DNA of 64,000 nucleotides, taken from the NCBI RefSeq assembly GCF_014332695.1, contig NZ_MBUA01000023.1, forward strand, positions 517,542 to 581,541. Reading direction: 5' to 3'. Within the stretch, counting starts at the first letter, position 1; each line of letters begins with the position of its first letter. Of the stretch, positions 1-6,442 are shown piece after piece. The translations under genes were made by a program, and so were the position numbers. This stretch comes from Flavihumibacter stibioxidans (GTDB taxonomy: Bacteria; Bacteroidota; Bacteroidia; Chitinophagales; Chitinophagaceae). The notes under the pieces were generated by a model that saw nothing but the letters and a program-made list of their open reading frames with translations, ran no database searches and had not been told where the DNA came from.

Positions 1-71
1 TGCGCTGCAGCGGGCTGGATAAAACTGCAGGTGAGGATAATGGCGGTAAAAATGGCAAGTATAGATCGCAC
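1..71 (-). CDS. Partial gene: exported protein N-terminus
   Basis: The first 71 bases, read on the minus strand, give an open frame that leaves the window. From a GTG at 71-69 it reads as a charged start (VRS), a hydrophobic core and an Ala-rich end (IQPAAA), which is a typical signal peptide. An in-frame stop lies at 83-81, so no ATG is available and GTG is the only sensible start. The gene is divergent from mqnC. Only about 23 residues are visible, so the product cannot be named. The call rests on signal-peptide shape alone. Confidence 0.45.
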   Translation of the reverse strand, partial: MRSILAIFTAIILTCSFIQPAAA

Positions 72-178
72 ATTATGAATTTACTACCTATTTAATCAGT
101 ATCAATGCCGTTGGTCATAAAATATCCGTCACATTCCAACATTCAAAGACCTAATTTTGTTCCTCCATTTATAAGCTG

Positions 179-1309
179 ATGCCCATGCAATTATCCGAGC
201 TCTACCGTAAGGCAAAAAATTTTGAGTTCCTGTCCGCTGAAGAAGGGGTTTACCTCTTTCACCATGCCCCCCTGACCGATCTCATGAACATCGCGGATGA
301 GCTGAGGAAGATCCAGGTGCCCCATGGCAAGGTAACCTGGATCATCGACCGCAACATGAACACCACCAATGTTTGTATTGCGAATTGCAAGTTTTGTAAT
401 TTCTATCGCATCCCCGGACACGCGGAAGCCTATATTACCGATATCGAAACCTATAAGGAGAAGATTGCCGAAACCTTCCGCTATGGCGGTGAACAACTCC
501 TGCTGCAGGGTGGCCATCACCCCGAACTGGGGCTGGACTACTACACCAGCCTCTTCAGGCAGTTGAAACAGCTTTTCCCCAACCTGAAACTGCATACCCT
601 GGGGCCACCTGAAGTGGCGCATATCTGCAAGCTCGAAAAGAAATCACACCATGAAGTGCTGACGGCTCTCAAGGAAGCGGGCATGGATTCCCTGCCGGGT
701 CCCGGTGCCGAGATCCTGATCGACCGTGTTCGCCGCCTTATCAGCAAGGGGAAATGCGGTGCGCAGGAATGGCTGGATATCATGCACGAAGCGCATAAGA
801 TCGACCTCACCACTTCCGCCACCATGATGTTCGGGCATGTGGAGACCATCGAAGAAAGATTCGAACACCTGGTGAAACTGCGCGAAGTGCAAAGCCGCAA
901 GCCAGAGCATGCAAAGGGTTTCATCGCTTTTATACCCTGGACTTTCCAGGATGTGGACACCCTGCTGGCGCGGATCCGCGGTGTGCAGAACCTGGTGACC
1001 CCGGAAGAATATATCCGCATGATCGCCCTGAGCCGCATCATGCTGCCCAATGTGAAGAATATCCAGGCCAGCTGGCTGACGGTTGGCAAGGAAGTGGCGC
1101 AGCTTTGCCTGCATGCGGGCGCCAACGATTTCGGCAGCATCATGATCGAAGAAAACGTGGTCAGTGCCGCCGGCGCCCCGCACCGCTTCACCTACCGCAG
1201 CATCCAGGACGCCATCCGCGAAGCCGGTTTTGAACCCCAGCTCCGCAACCAGCAATACGAATTCCGCGAACTGCCCGCTGCCATCGAAGAGCAGGTGATC
1301 ACCTATTAA
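179..1309 (+). CDS. mqnC: Cyclic dehypoxanthinyl futalosine synthase MqnC
   Basis: This is a radical SAM enzyme of the futalosine route to menaquinone, which cyclises dehypoxanthine futalosine. The [4Fe-4S] cluster motif is visible as C66, C70 and C73 (CIANCKFC). It is followed by the Gly-rich GGEQLLLQGGHHPELGL region and the conserved SLPGPGAEIL and TTSATMMFGHVE segments of the MqnC/MqnE family. At 376 residues the length is normal. Two ATGs (179 and 185) are possible starts. A TAATTTTG at 152-159 fits the -7 box of Bacteroidota promoters, although no good -33 box stands at the usual distance. It is a single-gene unit, convergent with the DUF3570 operon, with two palindromic repeats in the gap after the stop codon. 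Its presence implies the organism makes menaquinone by the futalosine pathway. Confidence 0.95.
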   Translation: MPMQLSELYRKAKNFEFLSAEEGVYLFHHAPLTDLMNIADELRKIQVPHGKVTWIIDRNMNTTNVCIANCKFCNFYRIPGHAEAYITDIETYKEKIAETFRYGGEQLLLQGGHHPELGLDYYTSLFRQLKQLFPNLKLHTLGPPEVAHICKLEKKSHHEVLTALKEAGMDSLPGPGAEILIDRVRRLISKGKCGAQEWLDIMHEAHKIDLTTSATMMFGHVETIEERFEHLVKLREVQSRKPEHAKGFIAFIPWTFQDVDTLLARIRGVQNLVTPEEYIRMIALSRIMLPNVKNIQASWLTVGKEVAQLCLHAGANDFGSIMIEENVVSAAGAPHRFTYRSIQDAIREAGFEPQLRNQQYEFRELPAAIEEQVITY

Positions 1310-1313
1310 ATTT

Positions 1314-1344
1314 TTCACCCGTCGGGTGGCACCCGACGGGTGAA
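1314..1344. repeat. Family A palindromic repeat, copy 1
   Basis: This is a perfect 31-bp palindrome: 15-bp arms (ttcacccgtcgggtg) around one central base. Each arm contains a 13-bp palindromic unit CACCCGWCGGGTG. It lies 5 bp after the mqnC stop, between convergent genes, so it could act as a transcription terminator. The same unit recurs at 4325, 4421 and 19897. Confidence 0.85.
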
Positions 1345-1348
1345 GTTT

Positions 1349-1430
1349 AGGTGTCTGACATGTGGTGTCTGACATCTGGGGGAGTGGAATCGTGAAATAA
1401 TAGATGTCAGACACCACATGTCAGACACCT
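1349..1430. repeat. Family B long inverted repeat, copy 1
   Basis: Perfect 29-bp arms (1349-1377 and 1402-1430) flank a 24-nt centre. Each arm is two 14-bp iterations of GGTGTCTGACAT plus two bases. It sits between the ends of mqnC and the DUF3570 gene, 5 bp before the latter's stop codon. RNA from either strand would form a very stable hairpin. Related copies lie at 9165-9260 and 31791-31886. Confidence 0.85.
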
Positions 1431-1434
1431 ACCC

Positions 1435-2625
1435 CTACTTATACTTCAAATGCAATGAGATGATATTCGACTGCAAGGTATTACTGCGGGTATAATGCCC
1501 GTAGCGCAACTCCAGGCTGTTGAAATGTTTGATCCCGAATACCCCCGCCGGTGGCGCCAGCCGGATACCCGAACCAAAGAAATGACTGTTGAATTCCGAG
1601 AGGTCATAATTGCTGGTGTAGTAATCCTGACCGGCTTTGTGTGCGGCATAGGGCCTGAAATAATCCACCGCCGTCTGCCGGTAATACCGGTAAAACGGAC
1701 TCACGGAAAAGAAGGGCGACACCTTGATGGCCGTTTCCAGGCTGGCCGTATGGGCCTTCAAGCCCCAGTTATCCATATAATAGCGGTAATAGCCCCTCAG
1801 CACCAGGTGATCCCCCACAAAATAATTGGCCCGAAAACCGAGCGGCAGCTTGAACCTGCTGTCCGGCAATCGCTCCACATGCACGGAACCATCGTCGAAA
1901 TAGGTCCGGTTGAAAGGCAGTGACAAATAACCGGTTTGCTGCACCAGGTCCAGCAGGAACATCAGCTGCAGGCGCTGGTTCACGATCTGCGACCAGGAAA
2001 AAGTACCGCTGAAGGAATTACGTGCATCCGACCCGGTTTTCAACTTTTCCGGTGATGCCCCGTCTCTCAGTTCCATCGGGTAGATCAGGTGGATCTGATC
2101 GAGATAAACCTGCGCCTTGGCGGAAAACTCGCCCATGCGGTTTTTGGTCTTTTTGGAAAAATGCCCGTTCACGCCAATGGATGTATAATCATATTCCGCC
2201 GAAAACGAGGCGCCCACCCCGAATTCAGTTCCCTTCTTTTCGTTCTCACGACTGAAGGCCAGTGTTGGGTACACACGGGTATCCGCATACGAAGCGGAGG
2301 TCAGGGTCTTGGGATCGATCTTGTCGGAAGAGGCAGAAGTGTAGTGGTCTATTCCCAGGTCCAGCGACCAGGTCTGCTTGCGATATTTTTTATCATAGCG
2401 GTTCAGCTTAATCTCCAGGGAGTTGGAAATATCCGTCAGCTTCTGCGAACCGATGCCGCCGGTTACCGCAGCATGATCACCTTCCTGGTGGTAATAGCTC
2501 GATACCAGGTTAATCTCTTCTATCTTCAGTTTCCTCGACTGGTAAACGCTGTCTGGTTTCGGCTGCGAAAACGCCGCCAGAATGCCCAGGTACAGACCGA
2601 TGACGGTCAGTGAAATTTTTTTCAT
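1435..2625 (-). CDS. DUF3570 family outer-membrane protein
   Basis: This 396-residue exported protein matches my memory of the DUF3570 family: a signal peptide (MKKISLTVIGLYLGILAAFS), then a region of alternating strands rich in Tyr, Phe and Arg ending in an aromatic/basic tail (LHLKYK), as expected for an outer-membrane barrel. The frame is open 25 codons further upstream, but ATG 2625 gives the signal peptide directly and leaves 16 bp after the DUF4266 stop. It is the last gene of the thioredoxin-ApbE-DUF4266-DUF3570 operon. The function is unknown. The operon suggests the barrel works with a flavin-modified or redox partner in the envelope, which is inference. Family call is fairly sure. 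Confidence 0.8.
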   Translation of the reverse strand: MKKISLTVIGLYLGILAAFSQPKPDSVYQSRKLKIEEINLVSSYYHQEGDHAAVTGGIGSQKLTDISNSLEIKLNRYDKKYRKQTWSLDLGIDHYTSASSDKIDPKTLTSASYADTRVYPTLAFSRENEKKGTEFGVGASFSAEYDYTSIGVNGHFSKKTKNRMGEFSAKAQVYLDQIHLIYPMELRDGASPEKLKTGSDARNSFSGTFSWSQIVNQRLQLMFLLDLVQQTGYLSLPFNRTYFDDGSVHVERLPDSRFKLPLGFRANYFVGDHLVLRGYYRYYMDNWGLKAHTASLETAIKVSPFFSVSPFYRYYRQTAVDYFRPYAAHKAGQDYYTSNYDLSEFNSHFFGSGIRLAPPAGVFGIKHFNSLELRYGHYTRSNTLQSNIISLHLKYK

Positions 2626-2641
2626 ACTTATGGATTGATGA

Positions 2642-2863
2642 TCAATTACAGCCGCAGCCCCCGCCCGACTTGCCCGCATTGGCACCGGATGCGCCTTCAC
2701 GGTAGGATTGAAAACTCAGTTCTGTCTTTTCGATCTTGCGGTTACCGAGTACCATCTCCGCATCGTTCAGCCGGCTTTTCTGGTACTCTTTTACGTTTGT
2801 GCATGCGGGTAAGATCATCGTGAGAAGTCCGCCCGTCAGCAATGTTAAAAGAATTGGTTTCAT
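2642..2863 (-). CDS. DUF4266 small lipoprotein with Cys-rich tail
   Basis: This 73-residue lipoprotein has a signal peptide with lipobox LPAC and the lipidated cysteine at residue 21. The mature part is only about 50 residues, with the NVKEYQKSRLNDAEM segment typical of DUF4266 and a C-terminal tail SGGGCGCN. The tail has two cysteines in a Gly-rich setting and could bind metal or be modified. The upstream stretch EGASGAN resembles an ApbE flavinylation motif (D..SGAT) but has Asn where the acceptor Thr would be, so covalent FMN there is doubtful. The start ATG overlaps the apbE stop as ATGA (2860-2863), so the two are translationally coupled. Confidence 0.8.
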   Translation of the reverse strand: MKPILLTLLTGGLLTMILPACTNVKEYQKSRLNDAEMVLGNRKIEKTELSFQSYREGASGANAGKSGGGCGCN

Positions 2864-3819
2864 TTGAGTGTTATATTCTTTGATGTATAAATCCTGTTGT
2901 GGTCGTCGATGATAATACAGGCGATCTGCTGCATCTGGTTGATCAAGTCCAGTCCCACTCTGATACCCATCACCATCACCGGTGTGGCCATAGCGTCGGC
3001 GATTTCGGCAACGGGACTAATAATCGTTACGCTCCTGATGCCGCTCACCGGAAATCCTGTTTTCGGATCGATGGTATGCGAATACCTCCTGCCGCAGATC
3101 TCCACAAATTTTTCATAGTTGCCCGAAGTGGCCACCGACATATCCGTGATGTCCATATAGGAAAAGGGATGGCCTGCCGAATCGGGATCCGCGATGCCGA
3201 TGGTCCATGGTTTGCCATCGGGCTGCAATCCCCAGGTGCTGAGGTCTCCGGAGGCGTTGACAATGCCGCTCCGGATGCCGGCTTTCTGTAAAACCATCTT
3301 CGCCCGGTCCGCCGCATAACCCTTTCCGATACCGCCAAAACCTATGCGCATGCCTTTTTCTTTTAGAAATACCGTGCTGGCTTTTTCATCCGGGATGATG
3401 TTCCGGTAATTGATCAGCCGCACCATCTGGCGGGCAATGGCGGGGTCGGGCAGGGCCGTCATGCTGGTATCGAAATTCCAGAGTCTTTTGTCAATAGATC
3501 CGTAACTGATATCGAAAGCACCCTGGGTAAGGCGCGAGATCTTTAACGCGCGGATGATCAGTTCAACTACTTCCTGATCAACTTTCACCGGGCGGATACC
3601 CGCCGCATCATTGATTTGGTTCACCTGGCTATCGGGCCGGAAAGTAGTCAGCAAGGCTTCAATGCGGCGAATTTCCAGCACCGCCAGTTCAATGGCTTTT
3701 TCTGCCCTATCCGCATCTTCTGCCACCACGCTTATTTCAAAACGATTCCCCATCAACTTCAGGGTTCTCCTGAAGAGATTGTCGCCTGTGATTTGAAAGT
3801 TATCAGGGGCGGCTGGCAT
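2860..3819 (-). CDS. apbE: ApbE-family FAD:protein FMN transferase
   Basis: The 319-residue protein belongs to the ApbE family, which moves FMN from FAD onto a Thr or Ser of exported redox proteins. Visible family features are LMGNRFEISV near the start, FDISYGSIDKRLWNF, the GFGGIGKGYAADRA nucleotide-binding segment, the NASGDLSTWG strand, and SHTIDPKTGFPV with the metal-binding end ADAMATPVMVMG. ATG 3819 is chosen because it overlaps the thioredoxin gene by only 17 bp. An earlier in-frame ATG at 3897 would add 26 unrelated residues inside that gene. No obvious signal peptide is seen with this start, which is odd for an enzyme whose targets are exported. Its downstream partner overlaps by ATGA. 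No classical SGAT-type substrate is visible in the window. Confidence 0.88.
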   Translation of the reverse strand: MPAAPDNFQITGDNLFRRTLKLMGNRFEISVVAEDADRAEKAIELAVLEIRRIEALLTTFRPDSQVNQINDAAGIRPVKVDQEVVELIIRALKISRLTQGAFDISYGSIDKRLWNFDTSMTALPDPAIARQMVRLINYRNIIPDEKASTVFLKEKGMRIGFGGIGKGYAADRAKMVLQKAGIRSGIVNASGDLSTWGLQPDGKPWTIGIADPDSAGHPFSYMDITDMSVATSGNYEKFVEICGRRYSHTIDPKTGFPVSGIRSVTIISPVAEIADAMATPVMVMGIRVGLDLINQMQQIACIIIDDHNRIYTSKNITLK

Positions 3820-4243
3820 CCAATTGTTTGAGTTGGGAAACAAAACCTTCCGCGTCCATATTGGGATAACCCTCCCAGGACTTGATAACCCTGCCATCGG
3901 CGGAGAGCAGGAGAGTCATGGGGAAACTGCCTTTGGTATTGTATTGTTCCGCGAGTTTATCGTTGTGGGACTGCTGTGCAGCCGGGAGCTGGTTCTTTTT
4001 GGCCCGGGGAAAATCCGCATTCACCAGTACCAGCCTTGCTGCAGCAAACTGGCTGAAAGTGTCGCTGGCAAAGATTTCCTTTTTCAGGCGGATACAGGGG
4101 CCACACCAGTCGGAGCCCGAAAAATTGAGCAGTATCAGTTTCTGTTCCTTCGAGGCCTGGTCTTTCGCTTTTTCAAAATCATTGCCCCACTGTGCGGCGG
4201 GGGCAAACCAAAACATGGCCGAAATCAAAAGGATCCACTTCAT
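3803..4243 (-). CDS. Exported thioredoxin-family protein
   Basis: This 146-residue protein has a short signal peptide (to about residue 17) and a thioredoxin fold with active site WCGPC (SGSDWCGPCIRL). The later cis-Pro region is GSFPMTLLLSADG. The single domain resembles the thioredoxin-like proteins (Thioredoxin_7 type) of Bacteroidota envelopes. It is the first gene of the operon with apbE, DUF4266 and DUF3570, so it may keep the cysteines of the DUF4266 tail or another partner reduced. That link is inference from gene order. Upstream lie two family A palindromes. Confidence 0.88.
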   Translation of the reverse strand: MKWILLISAMFWFAPAAQWGNDFEKAKDQASKEQKLILLNFSGSDWCGPCIRLKKEIFASDTFSQFAAARLVLVNADFPRAKKNQLPAAQQSHNDKLAEQYNTKGSFPMTLLLSADGRVIKSWEGYPNMDAEGFVSQLKQLDASRP

Positions 4244-4324
4244 TCAGGAGAATTTGACTGCAAATTACCCTTGCCTTGCCCCCCAAAAAGTAATATATAT
4301 CACTTAGGGAAACTTTAACGGTCG

Positions 4325-4354
4325 TTCACCCGTCGGGTGGCACCCGACGGGTGA
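4325..4354. repeat. Family A palindromic repeat, copy 2
   Basis: Two CACCCGWCGGGTG units separated by one base form a near-perfect 30-bp palindrome, matching the copy at 1314. It lies upstream of the thioredoxin operon, in the gap shared with a divergent membrane-protein gene. Confidence 0.85.
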
Positions 4355-4420
4355 GGAACCCGCCAGCCGTAAAATAATCCCTGAAAAACTCCCCACCGGC
4401 GGGGACGACCGAGGTCTTCG

Positions 4421-4459
4421 CCTGTTCACCCGTCGGGTGCCACCCGACGGGTGAACAGG
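4421..4459. repeat. Family A palindromic repeat, copy 3
   Basis: This is the longest pairing of the family: perfect 19-bp arms (starting cctgttcaccc) around a single base. It lies 66 bp after copy 2 and 77 bp before the next gene. Between the two copies is a further GC-rich short palindrome (ccccaccggcgggg, 4391-4404). Confidence 0.85.
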
Positions 4460-4535
4460 GGGCATACAACCCCGGGGGCGGAAATTCCGTCTGATAATCG
4501 CCCATCCGGTCACCTAACCGGGTGGCTCGTACAAC

Positions 4536-4847
4536 ATGTCAATGGTTAAATCTACACCCTCCCTCGCCCTCTGCCTGGCACTGGATGCCGTGGGATATTT
4601 TACCTATGCCGTTCCCTTCCTGGGTGAATTCGGCGACATCATCTGGGCGCCCATATCGGGACTCCTGTTCTATAAATTATTCGGAGGCGGCTTCAAAGGT
4701 GCCATTGGCGGACTCTTTGGTTTCGCAGAAGAAATCCTGCCCTTTACCGACTTCATCCCAACCTTCACGCTGGGCTGGATCATGAGCCGAGTCGGAAAAC
4801 GAAAAACCTCCCCGGTCACCATTACCCTACCGGCTCACCGCAAATGA
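4536..4847 (+). CDS. Small conserved-looking membrane protein
   Basis: This 103-residue protein has two or three hydrophobic segments: an N-terminal one running into DAVGYFTYAVPFLGEFGDI, then APISGLLFYKLFGGG, then the stretch around FTDFIPTFTLGWIM. The tail is basic. The acidic/aromatic pattern (FLGEFGD, FAEEILPFTDF) between hydrophobic segments looks conserved and argues for a real gene. I have seen similar unnamed proteins in Bacteroidota but cannot assign a function. ATG 4536 or 4542 may be the start. The 3' end overlaps the end of the opposing fucosidase gene by 21 bp. Confidence 0.65.
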   Translation: MSMVKSTPSLALCLALDAVGYFTYAVPFLGEFGDIIWAPISGLLFYKLFGGGFKGAIGGLFGFAEEILPFTDFIPTFTLGWIMSRVGKRKTSPVTITLPAHRK

Positions 4848-6281
4848 TACGGCATAGCGCAGGTCCTTGCGGGCACGCAACCCCCTGGGAAGTACCAGCG
4901 TGGTATTGCCCCCGCTGCTTTCCGCTTTAATCCGCGCGCGCTTATCCGCCAGGCAAACAAGTTTTGCCCCGGCAGGTAACTCATAGCCAGGCAAAACAAT
5001 CTTTTCCGGCAGGTTTACCACCCCCTTGTCATCCCCCGCCAGGAAAATAAAGTCACGTTGCCCATCCTTCGATTGCAGGAAAAACAGCCCATCCTTTTCA
5101 TGCGGCGCCAGGGGAACAGTGCCATAAATCGCCTCGCCGTTTACCTTCATCCAGTCGCCGATTTCGGCCAACCGCGCATAGGCATCGGGGTCAAAATCAC
5201 CCTCCGGCGAAGGACCGATATTCAACAACAAACTACCGCCACGCGAAACGATCTTTAATAACATGCCAATGATCTCCTGCGCAGGCTTGTACCGGTCACC
5301 CGGCACATAACTCCAGGAAGTTCCCATCGTGATACAACTCTCCCAGGGATAATCCAATACTCCCGGCGGAATGGTCTGCTCCGGCGTGACATAATTCTCA
5401 AACTCGCCCCCCACCGTGCGATCCACCACCAGCAACCCGGGTTGCTTTGCCCTGCCCGCCGCGGCCACCGTACGCATATCAATATCCTGCTCATACGGAA
5501 TCGTACGCTGCCAGGAAATACTCGTATCAATGGTGTGATAAGGCCGCACCCAGCCACCATCCAGCCAGAGAATATCCACCCTGCCGTAATCCGTCATCAA
5601 CTCATCAATCTGTCGGTGCGTGAACTGTTTGAAAGCATCCCATTTCTCCGGATGTTTCTTCGGATCGTAATTCGTATTCCTGTCCTTCGGCGGAAAATAG
5701 GGCCACCAGTAATTAGGGTCATGCCAGTCGGGTTTCGAAAAATATGCCCCGATCATGAACTCATCCTTCCGGAATACCTCAAACACTTCCTTCGCGATAT
5801 TGGCTTTCGGATTTGAACTGAACGGCGTATTGGGCGAAGTAATCCTATAATCGGTCTGCCTGGTATCGAACATGCTGAACCCATCGTGGTGCTTGGTGGT
5901 GAAGACCACATACTTCATACCCGCATCCTTTGCCGCCCTGGCCCATTTCGCGGGATCAAACTGCACCGGGTTAAAGGTCTTCTGCAATCCTTCATACGCT
6001 TTTTTGTAGCCATCATAGGTGGCAGAATAGGGTCCGCGCCTGACCGTCCAGCCTTCATCCTCGGGACAGATACTCCAGCTTTCCACCACACCCCACTGGC
6101 TGTAAATGCCCCAGTGCATGAAGAGCCCGAACTTCAGGTCCTGCCACTGCGCCAGTTTCTCTTTCACCAAAGGATCGGTGGGAACAATGTACTCATGCGA
6201 GAAATTATGCTGCTGGGCGGACAGACCCAGGGAGCAGCCGGTCATCACCAGTCCGGCAAGGATTTGTTTGATGCTATTCAT
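4827..6281 (-). CDS. GH29 alpha-L-fucosidase
   Basis: This 484-residue exported enzyme removes alpha-linked L-fucose. The GH29 signature is clear: KFGLFMHWGIYSQWG near the N-terminus, KYVVFTTKHHDGFSMFDT, and VDILWLDGGW, whose Asp is the expected nucleophile. The region PWESCITMGTSWSYVPGD follows, and a beta-rich C-terminal domain ends the protein. The signal peptide runs to about LSAQQ; a cysteine in VMTGC could make it a lipoprotein instead. ATG 6281 is preferred over ATG 6293 because it starts the signal peptide. It is divergent from the GH3 gene, with which it probably shares a regulatory gap of about 160 bp. The ROK regulator and Sus pair further on suggest one fucosylated-glycan locus. 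Confidence 0.93.
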   Translation of the reverse strand: MNSIKQILAGLVMTGCSLGLSAQQHNFSHEYIVPTDPLVKEKLAQWQDLKFGLFMHWGIYSQWGVVESWSICPEDEGWTVRRGPYSATYDGYKKAYEGLQKTFNPVQFDPAKWARAAKDAGMKYVVFTTKHHDGFSMFDTRQTDYRITSPNTPFSSNPKANIAKEVFEVFRKDEFMIGAYFSKPDWHDPNYWWPYFPPKDRNTNYDPKKHPEKWDAFKQFTHRQIDELMTDYGRVDILWLDGGWVRPYHTIDTSISWQRTIPYEQDIDMRTVAAAGRAKQPGLLVVDRTVGGEFENYVTPEQTIPPGVLDYPWESCITMGTSWSYVPGDRYKPAQEIIGMLLKIVSRGGSLLLNIGPSPEGDFDPDAYARLAEIGDWMKVNGEAIYGTVPLAPHEKDGLFFLQSKDGQRDFIFLAGDDKGVVNLPEKIVLPGYELPAGAKLVCLADKRARIKAESSGGNTTLVLPRGLRARKDLRYAVSFAVSR

Positions 6282-6442
6282 ATAGATGGCCATGCATCAA
6301 TTTAATCAAGCCATTTGAATTATTCACTGTCTAATCCTTTAAAACAGCATGCAGGATAAAAATGAACAAGAAATTAAACCAATTAATGTATTCCGGCACG
6401 GGCTATTGTCGTAAAATCGTAGCCACTTAAGCAGCCTGTAAT

